A stretch of DNA of 64,000 nucleotides, taken from the NCBI GenBank assembly GCA_963769905.1, contig CAVYNG010000002.1, positions 248,001-312,000 on the forward strand, written 5' to 3'. Of the stretch, positions 53,183 to 61,966 are shown one piece after another (position 1 is the first letter of the stretch; the number at the start of each line of letters is the position of its first letter). The notes beneath the pieces are model-generated. The model saw only the letters and a program-made list of their open reading frames with translations, was not told the origin of the DNA and searched no databases. Source of the DNA: Bog-756 sp963769905 (GTDB taxonomy: Bacteria; Actinomycetota; Acidimicrobiia; Acidimicrobiales; RAAP-2). The translations under genes were made by a program, and so were the position numbers.

Positions 53183-54604
53183 TCATCCCCATGCCGCCCG
53201 GGTCGGTGGCATGCCGCTCTTGCCGTCGGCGCCGGGGATCACACCGAGTACCTGGTGCACCGCGAGCCCTCCGTCGTCGAACCCGTTGGCGGACGCGGCC
53301 ATGTAGAGGCGCCAGATGTTGCTCCGTGCGGTCCCGACCAGCGAGACCGCCTCTTTCCAGCCGGCCTCGAGGTTCGCCACCCAATGGCGGAGGGTGCGCG
53401 AGTAGTGCTCGCGCAGCGATTCGACGTCGCGCACCTCGAAGCCGGTGCGCTGCATCGCCCCGACGACCTCCGCGACGTCGAGCAGCTCCCCGTCGGGAAA
53501 GACGTAGCTCCCGATGAAGGTGCGCCGCGAGAGCACGGTCCCGCCGGGCTTGGAGATGGCGTGGTTGAGGAGGCGTCCCTCCGGGCGGAGCAGGCGTCGG
53601 AGGGTCTCGAAGTACTGCACCATCCGCGAGGCCCCCACGTGCTCGAACATCCCGATCGAGGAGATCGCGTCGAAGGGCTCGCCGCGGAGGTCGCGATAGT
53701 CCTCGAGCCGGATCTCCACCCGGTCGGCGAGCCCGGCGTCCGCGACCCGTTGCCTCGCGAGGTCGACCTGCTCGCGGCTGAGCGAGACGCCCATCACTTC
53801 GGCGCCGTGGTGGCGAGCGGCGTGGATGGCCATCGAGCCCCATCCGCACCCGACGTCGAGCAACCGCGCACCGGCCTGCTGGTCCAGGCCGAGCTTCCGG
53901 CAGATCAGCTCGTGCTTGGCCTCCTGGGCCTCCTCGAGGGCGCTCGACGCGTCGACGAAGCGCGCGCACGAGTAGGTCATGGTGTCGCCGAGCACCAGCC
54001 GATAGAAGTCGTTCCCGACGTCGTAGTGGTGGCTGACCACCACCGCGTCGCGTGACGGCGAGTGCAGCCGCCCGGGGGGCCGGCACTCCTCGGGCGGGGG
54101 AGGGAGCGGCCGGCCGATCGCACCGAGCTCTCTCGCCGCTCGCAGCGCGGCCGGGAGCAGGCGCAGACCGCTGCGGCGGAGGTCACGGGGCGCCTCGTCG
54201 TGCAGGACCCGGAGCATGGCGAAGAGGTCGCCCTCCACCTCGAGGTCGCCGGCCACGAACGCTCGGGCGAGTCCAAGTTCGCCGGGGGCCCAGAGGATCC
54301 GCCGCACCGCGTCGGCCGACCGGACCCGCAGGGTCCCGAGGGCCTCGTCGGGGCCGAGCGCGCTGCCGTCCCAGAACTCGACGCGCACGGGGGACCCGGT
54401 CCCGACCAGTGCGTCGAGGAGTGGAGCCGCGGTCGCGGCCACAGTGCCGGGCGCGGGCGCTGGCCCAGGCACGGGCGCTGGCTCAGGCCCGGGCGACGCG
54501 CTGGCCGCATTCGGGCCTGGTGGGCCGGTGCCGGTCGCCGGGGCGAGGCCTGCGCGGCTCGGTCTGCGGGTTCGGGTCGAGTCCTCGAGGGTCCGCGTGG
54601 TCAT
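53183..54604 (-). CDS. Cyclopropane-fatty-acyl-phospholipid synthase-like methyltransferase
   Basis: 473 residues. A Pro/Ala/Gly-rich head (about 1-60) precedes the catalytic part: VVVSHHYDVGNDFYRLVLGD, then the SAM motif ARLLDVGCGWGSMAIHAARH, and SIGMFEHVGASRMVQYF. The C-terminal YFPD-like segment FIGSYVFPDGE and conserved HYSRTLRHWVANLE follow. It methylates unsaturated acyl chains in membrane lipid, forming cyclopropane or methyl branches. The head is encoded by an imperfect 18-bp tandem repeat around 54445-54495. Confidence 0.86.
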   Translation of the reverse strand: MTTRTLEDSTRTRRPSRAGLAPATGTGPPGPNAASASPGPEPAPVPGPAPAPGTVAATAAPLLDALVGTGSPVRVEFWDGSALGPDEALGTLRVRSADAVRRILWAPGELGLARAFVAGDLEVEGDLFAMLRVLHDEAPRDLRRSGLRLLPAALRAARELGAIGRPLPPPPEECRPPGRLHSPSRDAVVVSHHYDVGNDFYRLVLGDTMTYSCARFVDASSALEEAQEAKHELICRKLGLDQQAGARLLDVGCGWGSMAIHAARHHGAEVMGVSLSREQVDLARQRVADAGLADRVEIRLEDYRDLRGEPFDAISSIGMFEHVGASRMVQYFETLRRLLRPEGRLLNHAISKPGGTVLSRRTFIGSYVFPDGELLDVAEVVGAMQRTGFEVRDVESLREHYSRTLRHWVANLEAGWKEAVSLVGTARSNIWRLYMAASANGFDDGGLAVHQVLGVIPGADGKSGMPPTRAAWG

Positions 54605-54742
54605 GATCGACCTCCTCTGTCGCGTCGCACGGCGCTACCTGGTGCGAATCGCCGACTCGCCAGGCGTCGCCCTCGATCCTATGGCTGGAGGCTGCCGGGC
54701 TGCTCCTTCATGGTCGCACCGAGAAGGTCCCGCGCGCCGTGG

Positions 54743-55849
54743 TCAGGGCCGCCGCGAGACGTCCACGCCCGAGGGGAGCTTGTCGGGGTCCCACCCGAGC
54801 TGCGCGATCGCCTGGGAGAACGCGAAGCGGTCGGTCATCCCGGCGACGTAGGCGACGGCAGCTCGCACCGCGGCCGGTTCGCCACCGGTCGTCTGGGTCG
54901 CCTCCGCTCCGCCGTCGGGGATCAGGTGGGGCCGGTCGCTGAAGTGCTCGACGAGTGCGCGCAGTACGGCAACGACCGAACGGCCCTGGGCGACCGAGCT
55001 CGGTCGGAGGTAGACACGTTCGTAATTGCTCGCCCGGAACGCGGCCAGCGCCTCGGCGAACGGCGCGGTCATGCCGATCCGCCCGGTTGCGAGAATCGTC
55101 GTCACCAGCGCGTCGATGAAAGTACCGAGTTGCTGGCTCCGCCGGTCACCACACCGCTCGCGGACCACCGCCGGGAGTGCCTCCTCGGTGACGATGCCGC
55201 TGCGGACCGCGTCCTCGAAGTCGTGACAGACGTAGGCGATGCGGTCGGCCCAGCTCACCACCTCTCCCTCGGGCGTCGCAGGGGCAGGTCTCGACCACGA
55301 GTGGTTCCGGATGCCGTCGAGGGTCTCCTCGCACAGGTTGAGGGACGCCAGCGAGACGTCGGCGCCCCAGGGCGCATGGTCGAAGCCGTCGTCGACATAG
55401 GGGGAGAGCGCGTCCTCGCTCGCGTGGCCGCCGGGCCCGTGGCCGCAGTCGTGCCCGAGAGCGATCGCCTCGGTGAGGGCCACGTTGAGCGAGCAGGACC
55501 GCGCGACGCTCGTGGCCACTTGGGCCACTTCGAGCGCGTGGGTCAGCCGGGTGCGCTGATGGTCGTCGGGGAAGACGAACACTTGCGTCTTGCCGGCGAG
55601 GCGGCGGAACGCGCTCGCGTGCAGGATGCGGTCGCGGTCGCGCTCGAAGCAGGTCCGCCATGGATCGGACTCCTCGGGCAGACGTCGGGTGCCGGCATCG
55701 TGCGCGCGGGTCGCACCGGGCGCCAGGTGCCCGTCCTCGAGCTCCTCGCGCAGGCCGCGGTCGAAGCCCCGCCCACCAGGAGGGGCTTCGGTGCCCGTGT
55801 GGCTGTCGCGATGAGCGAGGGTGATCCCGTCGGTCGGCTGCCCCTCCAT
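54743..55849 (-). CDS. dgt: Deoxyguanosinetriphosphate triphosphohydrolase-like protein (dGTPase)
   Basis: 368 residues of an HD-domain enzyme. FRRLAGKTQVFVFPDDHQRT followed by RLTHALEVAQVATSVA gives the first histidine; ALGHDCGHGPGGHASEDALS the HD pair; and VVSWADRIAYVCHDFEDAV the final aspartate. It hydrolyses dGTP or related dNTPs to the nucleoside and triphosphate. ATG 55849 is chosen by family length; the open frame extends upstream over an Arg/Glu-rich stretch made by a short GAACGR-type repeat. The adjacent DUF3107 gene diverges. Confidence 0.87.
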   Translation of the reverse strand: MEGQPTDGITLAHRDSHTGTEAPPGGRGFDRGLREELEDGHLAPGATRAHDAGTRRLPEESDPWRTCFERDRDRILHASAFRRLAGKTQVFVFPDDHQRTRLTHALEVAQVATSVARSCSLNVALTEAIALGHDCGHGPGGHASEDALSPYVDDGFDHAPWGADVSLASLNLCEETLDGIRNHSWSRPAPATPEGEVVSWADRIAYVCHDFEDAVRSGIVTEEALPAVVRERCGDRRSQQLGTFIDALVTTILATGRIGMTAPFAEALAAFRASNYERVYLRPSSVAQGRSVVAVLRALVEHFSDRPHLIPDGGAEATQTTGGEPAAVRAAVAYVAGMTDRFAFSQAIAQLGWDPDKLPSGVDVSRRP

Positions 55850-56024
55850 GGTCGATGCCCAGCGACGATTGCGCTCACTTTCTCGTTCCCGTTCTCGTTC
55901 CACCTCATCAGTGTGCCCCACAGCTGTGACCTCGGCCGGCGCCGAGCTTGTATGGTCGGGGCAAGCGACAGGGCGCGGATGGGCGCGCGCCGGTACCGTC
56001 GTGAAGGTGGAAGGAGCCAGCCAG

Positions 56025-56261
56025 GTGGACGTGAGGATCGGGATCGTCCAGTCGATGAAGGAGCTCGACATCGAGCTGCCCGAGGATGCCCAGCGCGACA
56101 AGGTGCTCGCGGACATCGAGGCGGCGCTGACGTCGGACGGGACCATCCTCTGGCTCACCGACCGGAAGGGCCGGCAGGTCGGCGTGCCGGTCGGCAAGGT
56201 TGCCTACGTGGAGGTCGACCCGCCGGCCTCCGACCGGCGAGTCGGCTTCGGGATCTCCTGA
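56025..56261 (+). CDS. DUF3107 family protein
   Basis: 78 residues beginning VDVRIGIVQSMKELDIEL at GTG 56025, supported by AAGGAG 8 nt upstream. The end VPVGKVAYVEVDP is the family hallmark. DUF3107 proteins are small actinobacterial ATP-binding-like or regulatory proteins of unknown role. It precedes an ArsA-like pair by 54 bp, but a functional link is not shown. Confidence 0.82.
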   Translation: MDVRIGIVQSMKELDIELPEDAQRDKVLADIEAALTSDGTILWLTDRKGRQVGVPVGKVAYVEVDPPASDRRVGFGIS

Positions 56262-56315
56262 CCCCGGCCGCTCGGCGGGGACAGGGCACCGATCGGTGAT
56301 GCCGACCACCGGCCG

Positions 56316-57263
56316 ATGAGGCCGCTGCTCGACCTCAAGCTGGTCTTCGTCACCGGCAAAGGAGGCACCGGCAAGACGACGGTTGCCTCGGCCCTGGCGC
56401 TCCTCGCCTCCTTGCGTGGCAAACGGGTCCTCATCTGCGAGGTCGACGCCAAAGGCGACATCGCGGGGTACTACGAGGCGCCGGACACCGGCTTCCAGGA
56501 GAAGGAGGTCCTCCCGGGTCTCTTCGCCATGACCATGGACACCGAAGCGTCGCTGCGCGAGTACCTGAAGCTCCATCTGCGGATCCCGGTGGTCGGGCGG
56601 ATCGGGCCACTCGCCAAAGCGTTCGACTTCGTGGCCACCGCCGCCCCGGGCGTGCGGGAGATCCTCACGGTCGGCAAGTTCTGCTACGAGGTACGCGAGC
56701 GGAACTACGACCTGGTGGTCGTCGACGCGCCCGCGTCCGGTCACATCGTCGGGCTTCTGACCGCGCCGCAGTCGATCAACGACCTGGTCAAGGTCGGGCT
56801 CATCCGAACCCAGACCGACTGGATGCTCGACATCCTGTCGGATCCGGCCAAGACGGGCCTGGTCGCGGTCTGTACCCCCGAGGAGATGCCGGTGAACGAG
56901 ACCATCGAGCTCGCGGCCCGCGTACGCGACGAGACGACCGTGCAGCTCTCCTCGGTCATGGTCAACCGCGTGCTGCCCGAGCTCTTCGGCCGCCAGGAAG
57001 AGGCGGTCTTCGAGGAGGTCGCCTCCGAACGAATGGTGCCCCGGCTCGACGAGCTCGTCGGGGGAACGACCGCGCCGGTCCTCGACGCGGCGCGTCTCGC
57101 GGTGACCCTGCGGCGGACCCGGGCGACCCATCTCGACCGTCTACGCAGCAACATCGATCCTTCAGTGCCGATGCTCTACCTCCCCTACCTGTTCACCCGC
57201 TCCCACGGGCTTCGAACCACGCGGCAGGTCGCGGCCTCCCTTGGTGAGGAGCTCGGCTACTGA
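56316..57263 (+). CDS. ArsA/Get3-like ATPase, first of a pair (BagA-like)
   Basis: 315 residues. The deviant Walker A is VTGKGGTGKTTVASALA (P-loop 14-21), with ICEVDAKGDIAGYY as switch I and LVVVDAPASGHIVGLL as the Walker B region. The two tandem ArsA-like proteins resemble mycobacterial Rv3679/Rv3680, which form a Get3-like complex. The stop overlaps the second ATPase start (TGATG). A role in membrane-protein targeting or metal/anion handling is inferred. Confidence 0.85.
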   Translation: MRPLLDLKLVFVTGKGGTGKTTVASALALLASLRGKRVLICEVDAKGDIAGYYEAPDTGFQEKEVLPGLFAMTMDTEASLREYLKLHLRIPVVGRIGPLAKAFDFVATAAPGVREILTVGKFCYEVRERNYDLVVVDAPASGHIVGLLTAPQSINDLVKVGLIRTQTDWMLDILSDPAKTGLVAVCTPEEMPVNETIELAARVRDETTVQLSSVMVNRVLPELFGRQEEAVFEEVASERMVPRLDELVGGTTAPVLDAARLAVTLRRTRATHLDRLRSNIDPSVPMLYLPYLFTRSHGLRTTRQVAASLGEELGY

Positions 57264-58510
57264 TGCGTCTTGGCCGCCCTCGGGCGCACCCGGCGAGCGA
57301 CGAGGGCGAGCTCCGCACCGCCGAGCCGGTCCGCCTGCCGCGGAGGGACGGCTCGATGGACGGGCTGCTCGCCACCAGGGAGATCGCCGTCGCCTGCGGG
57401 CCCGGTGGCGTGGGCAAGACGACCACCGCGGCCGCGGCGGCGGTGATGGCCGCGGTGACCCAGGGCACGAAGGTGCTGGTGCTCACCGTGGACCCTGCAA
57501 AGCGATTGGCGGACGCGCTGGGCCTCGAAGGGATCGGCAACGTCGAGCATCGGGTCCCCGACGAGGCCTTCCGTGCCGCGGGACTACGGCCGAGAGGCGA
57601 GCTCTGGGCCGCCATGCTCGACACCAAGGAGTCGTGGGACGCCCTCATCCGTCAACATGCGCCCGACACCAGGACGCGGGACGAGATCCTCGCCAACGCC
57701 CTTTACCAGAACGTCGCGGGGCGCTTCGTACAGAGCCACGACTACATCGCCATGGAGCGGCTCTACGAGATCCACTCGCGAAGCGACTACGACCTCATCG
57801 TCGTCGACACCCCGCCGACCCGGAACGCGCTCGACTTCCTCGACGCGCCGAAGCGCCTGGCCGACTTCTTCTCGTCGAGGCTCCTGCGCTGGCTGATCGT
57901 CCCCTACCGGTCGCGGGTGGTCAATGTCGCGACGAGGCCCTTCTACCAGATCGCGGACCGGATCCTCGGGACGGAGTTCCTCGCCGACATCTCGGAGTTC
58001 TTCATCCTCTTCCAGTCGATGTACGACGGCTTCGTCGAACGGTCCGAGGCAGTGGGTCGCCTGCTCGCGGACCGCCGGACCACCTTCATCGTGGTCTCCA
58101 CCCTCGAGGCGGTCCCCTTGCGCGAGGCGGAGTTCTTCGCCCAGCAGCTCAGCGCGCGGCGGCTCCACCTCGGCGCCATCGTGTTGAACAAGGTGCTGCC
58201 GGACTATCTCCGGGACCCCGCGGGCGCGGTGGTCGCAGAGTCGATGAAAGAGCGCGCCACCGACCTTGGGGCCCGGCTGTCCTCGGACCCCGACGGGTCG
58301 CCGGTCCTCGGCGATGCCGACCAGGTCGCCCGGGTGCTCAACGAGATCGCCGACAGCTACCTCAACTTTCAGCTGGTCGCCCGGCGCGAGATGGAGGAGC
58401 GGGCCACCCTGGCTGCGGTGCCCGACGTACTCGCGACCGTGCCGTACTTCGAGACCGACATCTTCGACCTGGCCGGCCTGGTCCGCCTCGGCGAGCAGAT
58501 CTGGGACTGA
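57263..58510 (+). CDS. ArsA/Get3-like ATPase, second of a pair (BagB-like)
   Basis: 415 residues. Walker A is VACGPGGVGKTTTAAAAAV (P-loop 46-53), followed by LVLTVDPAKRLADALG and LIVVDTPPTRNALDFLD. It is larger than its partner because of a central helical region and a longer end (DIFDLAGLVRLGEQIWD). The ATG overlaps the first ATPase stop, so the two are coupled, consistent with a heteromeric complex. Confidence 0.87.
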   Translation: MRLGRPRAHPASDEGELRTAEPVRLPRRDGSMDGLLATREIAVACGPGGVGKTTTAAAAAVMAAVTQGTKVLVLTVDPAKRLADALGLEGIGNVEHRVPDEAFRAAGLRPRGELWAAMLDTKESWDALIRQHAPDTRTRDEILANALYQNVAGRFVQSHDYIAMERLYEIHSRSDYDLIVVDTPPTRNALDFLDAPKRLADFFSSRLLRWLIVPYRSRVVNVATRPFYQIADRILGTEFLADISEFFILFQSMYDGFVERSEAVGRLLADRRTTFIVVSTLEAVPLREAEFFAQQLSARRLHLGAIVLNKVLPDYLRDPAGAVVAESMKERATDLGARLSSDPDGSPVLGDADQVARVLNEIADSYLNFQLVARREMEERATLAAVPDVLATVPYFETDIFDLAGLVRLGEQIWD

Positions 58511-58590
58511 TCGCCGGCTGACTGCAGCAGACCTCGGCGCGCGGAGCGCTTCGAGGAGCCGGGAGCGCGTCGCTGGCTTACGATGCAGCC

Positions 58591-59235
58591 ATGTCGCCCA
58601 TCGTCGACCCGGAGCTCGAGGCCTACGCCACCGAGCACACGACTGCGGCGCCTCCCTTCCTGGCCGCTCTCGACGCCGACCTTCGGGAGAACCTCGGCAT
58701 GCCGGGGATGATGGTCGGACCGCTCGAAGGGCGCTATCTCGAGCTGCTCACCTTCGCCCTCGGGGCCCGCGCGGTACTCGAGATCGGGACCTTCGGCGGT
58801 TACTCCGCCTTGTCGATGGCGGCCGGTCTCGCGCCGGGCGGCCACATCACCACCTGCGAGATCTCACCGGTCCATGCGGCCTTCGCCCGCCGCCACATCG
58901 CGGCGAGTCCGTATGCCGGGCAGATCGAGGTGCTCGAGGGACCGGCCATCGAGACGATCGCGAAGCTCGAAGGCCCCTTCGACCTGATCTTCATCGACGC
59001 CGACAAGTCCTCCTACGGCGACTACTACGAGGCGGTGCTGGCGAAGCTCGCGCCACGAGGTCTCATCGCAGTCGACAACACCCTCTGGAGCGGTCGGATC
59101 CTCGACCCTGCCGACACCTCCGAGGACACCGTCGCGCTGCGCCGCTTCAACGAGAAGGTGGCGGCGGACCCGAGAGTGGTGGCGGCGCTCACCACGGTTC
59201 GCGACGGGGTGACCCTCATCCGGCGTGCAGACTGA
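58591..59235 (+). CDS. SAM-dependent O-methyltransferase (caffeoyl-CoA OMT-like)
   Basis: 214 residues of a class I methyltransferase: LEIGTFGGYSALSMAAGLAP binds SAM, FDLIFIDADKSSYGDYYEA carries the metal-binding acids, and IAVDNTLWSGRI is the third motif. This small-molecule OMT family methylates catechol-type hydroxyls with a divalent cation. TACGAT lies 6 nt before the ATG, so the gene looks leaderless. It overlaps the next gene by 11 bp. Confidence 0.87.
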   Translation: MSPIVDPELEAYATEHTTAAPPFLAALDADLRENLGMPGMMVGPLEGRYLELLTFALGARAVLEIGTFGGYSALSMAAGLAPGGHITTCEISPVHAAFARRHIAASPYAGQIEVLEGPAIETIAKLEGPFDLIFIDADKSSYGDYYEAVLAKLAPRGLIAVDNTLWSGRILDPADTSEDTVALRRFNEKVAADPRVVAALTTVRDGVTLIRRAD

Positions 59236-60187
59236 GGAGATCCGCGTGCCCGCCGAGCCGTCCTCCGATGGCGGAGTGTCGGCCGAAGGGAGTGCAGCCG
59301 GCGTGCTCGACTACCACCTCCATCTGTGGCCCCACACCCAGCGCGACGTGGAGGCGACCGTCGAGCAAGTGGTCGCGTACTGCGAGCGGGCAGTGACCGC
59401 AGGGGTCGTCGAGATCGCCCTGACCGAGCATCTCTTCCGCTTCGTCCAAGCCCGTGCTCTCCTCGGTCCCTTTTGGGAGGACGACCCGCCGGCCGCGCTC
59501 CGCCCGGGGATGGCCGCCTACTGGGACCATCACGCCCGCGCCGACCTCGACACCTACGTCGAAGTGGTCGAGGCGGTGAAGGCCGACGGGCTGCCGGTGG
59601 TGCTCGGCCTCGAGGTCGACTACTACCGCGACCGGATGGCCGACGTCGGGGGCCTCCTCGCCGGCTACCCCTTCGACGTGCTGCTCGGATCGGTCCACTG
59701 GCTCGGCGCTTGGCGCTTCGACGTGCTCGACGAGCCGCTGAACCTCGCCGAATGGGACGCGCGCGCGATCGACGCGGTGTGGGACGAGTACACGCTCGCG
59801 ATGGAGGAACTCGCCGACTCGGGGGTCTGCGACGTACTCGCCCATCCCGACCTGGTGAAGGTGGCCGGCCGGGTGCCCGGAGACCCCGACGAGTTCTACG
59901 ACCGGATCGCCGAGGCCGCCGCGGCGACGGGCATGGCGGCCGAGCTCTCCTCGGCGGGCTGGCGCAAGCCGGTGGGGGAGGAGTACCCCGCGCCGGGTCT
60001 GCTCCGGCGATTCGTCGCCCGCGGGGTCCCGCTCACCACGGCCTCCGACGCGCACGGCCTGCCCGATGTGGCCGATCGTGCGGATGAGCTCCGCGCACTG
60101 CTCGCGCAGGTCGGCGTCGACCGACTGCAGGCCTACCGACGCCGCACGCCGCACGAGATCGCGCTCTCCACCGCCGAGAGGACCTGA
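59225..60187 (+). CDS. PHP-domain histidinol-phosphatase-like phosphoesterase
   Basis: 320 residues. PHP metal motifs are DYHLHLWPHT, IALTEHLFRF, GLEVDYY, GSVHWLGAWRF, DVLAHPDLVKVAG and a C-terminal TASDAHGLPDV. This order fits the HisK-type histidinol-phosphate phosphatases, but in organisms with no his genes nearby other phosphoesters are equally likely. GTG 59225 starts within the previous gene. It lies directly upstream of the histidine kinase. Confidence 0.8.
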   Translation: MQTEEIRVPAEPSSDGGVSAEGSAAGVLDYHLHLWPHTQRDVEATVEQVVAYCERAVTAGVVEIALTEHLFRFVQARALLGPFWEDDPPAALRPGMAAYWDHHARADLDTYVEVVEAVKADGLPVVLGLEVDYYRDRMADVGGLLAGYPFDVLLGSVHWLGAWRFDVLDEPLNLAEWDARAIDAVWDEYTLAMEELADSGVCDVLAHPDLVKVAGRVPGDPDEFYDRIAEAAAATGMAAELSSAGWRKPVGEEYPAPGLLRRFVARGVPLTTASDAHGLPDVADRADELRALLAQVGVDRLQAYRRRTPHEIALSTAERT

Positions 60188-60188
60188 C

Positions 60189-61694
60189 ATGGCCACACCC
60201 GCCGAGGTCGCCTTCGAGCGCACCGCACTCGACGACGAGCAGCTCGGCCACCTGCTCCGACTCCTCGGCACATGGGGGATCCTCGCCGACCTTTCCTTCT
60301 CGGACCTCGTCCTCATGGCACCGATGCCCCGCAACGACGAACTCGAGCTGGTCGTGCTCGGGCAGATGCGCCCGACCAACAGCGCGACCGTGGTCGAGCA
60401 CGACCTGGTGGGTCAGACCGCCGACACGGCCGAGTGGCCGCTCGCGCTGCAGACCTTCGAGTCCGGCGAGCCCTCGCGGGGTGAGACGGTGCTCGAGCCC
60501 GAGGCGGAACCGGTCCTGCTCCACTGCATCCCGGTCCGCTGGCAAGGCGTCACGGTTGCGGTCCTCGCCCGCCTCTCGTCGGGGGCCGGGCGCCGACCCG
60601 GTCATCTCGAGCGCACGTACCGCGACGTGTTCAACCGCTTCGCCATCATGCTCGCGGAATCGACGTACCCGTTCCCCGGCGAGGAGATCGCGACCGAGGA
60701 GGCGCCGAGGGTCGGTGATGGCGTGGTGCTGGTCGACGAGGAGGGGAAGGTCCGCTACGCGTCGCCGAACGCAGTCAACGCGCTGCACCGGATGGGCATG
60801 TACTCACAGGTCGAGGGACGGACCCTCACCGAGCTCGGCATCGAGGAGTCGGCCATCGAGTGGGCCCTCGCCTCGGCGCTCCCGGTGACCGAGGAGGTCG
60901 AGCGCCGTCCCGACGTGACCGTGCTCTTGCACTGCATCCCGCTGCTCGAGCAGGACAAGGTCACCGGTTGCTTCGTCCTCCTCCGCGACGTGACCGACGT
61001 GCGCCGGCTGGACCGCCTGCTGCTCTCCAAGGACGCGGCGATCCGAGAGGTGCACCACCGTGTCAAGAACAATCTCCAGACCATCTCCGCGTTGATCCGT
61101 CTGCAGGCGCGACGGCTCCCGCCGGGCGGGGGTCGGGTGGCGCTCTTCGAGGCAGAACGCCGGGTCCGCTCCATCGCGGTGGTCCATGAGATCCTGAGCC
61201 GCGAGCCCGGCGACCAGGTCCCCTTTGACGAGATCGTCGACTCCCTGCTCAAGATGGCCGAGGACGCGGTCGTCGTCTCGCGCCACGTGAGCTTCGAGGT
61301 GCACGGTGAGCTCGGCGACGTGCCGGCCGACGTCGCGACGCCGCTCGCGGTGGTCCTCGCGGAGCTCGTCCAGAACGCGATCGAGCACGCGTTCGCGGAG
61401 CTCGGTGCCGACGAAGCATCCGACCTCGACGTACCCGGAGTCGTCGAGGTGTGTCTGGCCAACGACGGCAACACCCTCCGGCTACAGGTCATCGACAACG
61501 GGTCGGGACTCCCCGACGGTTTCGACATCGACGCCAGCGAGAGCCTCGGGCTCTCCATCGTTCGCGATCTCGTGCGAAGTCAACTCGACGGGACCATCGT
61601 GGTGCGCAACCGATCGGAGGGCCGATCGGACCAGCGCGGGACGGCGGTCACCATCGAGCTGCCGGTGCGAAAGGCCCAGCCGATCGGTCAGTAG
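60189..61694 (+). CDS. pdtaS: PdtaS-like sensor histidine kinase
   Basis: 501 residues: a GAF-like N-terminal domain (about 20-165), a PAS domain (175-280), then the HisKA_2 box REVHHRVKNNLQTISALIRL with H289/H290 and an ATPase with ELVQNAIEHAFAELG and IDNGSGLPDGF. It matches mycobacterial PdtaS, which phosphorylates the RNA-binding antiterminator PdtaR. No pdtaR is in the window. It starts 2 bp after the upstream stop and faces whiB1 on the other strand, the same pairing as in mycobacteria. Confidence 0.92.
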   Translation: MATPAEVAFERTALDDEQLGHLLRLLGTWGILADLSFSDLVLMAPMPRNDELELVVLGQMRPTNSATVVEHDLVGQTADTAEWPLALQTFESGEPSRGETVLEPEAEPVLLHCIPVRWQGVTVAVLARLSSGAGRRPGHLERTYRDVFNRFAIMLAESTYPFPGEEIATEEAPRVGDGVVLVDEEGKVRYASPNAVNALHRMGMYSQVEGRTLTELGIEESAIEWALASALPVTEEVERRPDVTVLLHCIPLLEQDKVTGCFVLLRDVTDVRRLDRLLLSKDAAIREVHHRVKNNLQTISALIRLQARRLPPGGGRVALFEAERRVRSIAVVHEILSREPGDQVPFDEIVDSLLKMAEDAVVVSRHVSFEVHGELGDVPADVATPLAVVLAELVQNAIEHAFAELGADEASDLDVPGVVEVCLANDGNTLRLQVIDNGSGLPDGFDIDASESLGLSIVRDLVRSQLDGTIVVRNRSEGRSDQRGTAVTIELPVRKAQPIGQ

Positions 61695-61892
61695 CACCGG
61701 ACCGGTCCCTGCAGAGGATCGTCCTGGCTCGACTCGCGCCGCGAAAAGCTTGTCACTGTCAAACTCCCCGGGAATGTTCGATGCCGGGATGGCCTGCAAC
61801 GAACGTTGCGCTCAGGGTCAGCCGAGGTCGACGAGCTGAGGGCGAGGCGAGCGAGGCGAGCGGAAGCCGGCCAGGCCGAGGCCAGGGGCGAG

Positions 61893-61960
61893 GATCAGCC
61901 GACGGCAGGGATCAGCCGACGGCAGGGATCAGCCGACGGCAGGGATCAGCCGACGGCAGT
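61893..61960. repeat. Four 17-bp tandem repeats between pdtaS and whiB1
   Basis: GATCAGCCGACGGCAGG is repeated four times head to tail (61893-61909, 61910-61926, 61927-61943, 61944-61960; last base differs). It ends 6 bp from the whiB1 stop. Upstream, 61840-61862, is a shorter GCGAG-rich repetitive stretch. Each unit can form a GCC-GAC-GGC mini-hairpin. Confidence 0.9.
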
Positions 61961-61966
61961 CAGGAA

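Noticed and set aside
61893..61960. CRISPR array
   Set aside because: Repeats are 17 bp and directly abutting, with no spacers and no cas genes in the window.
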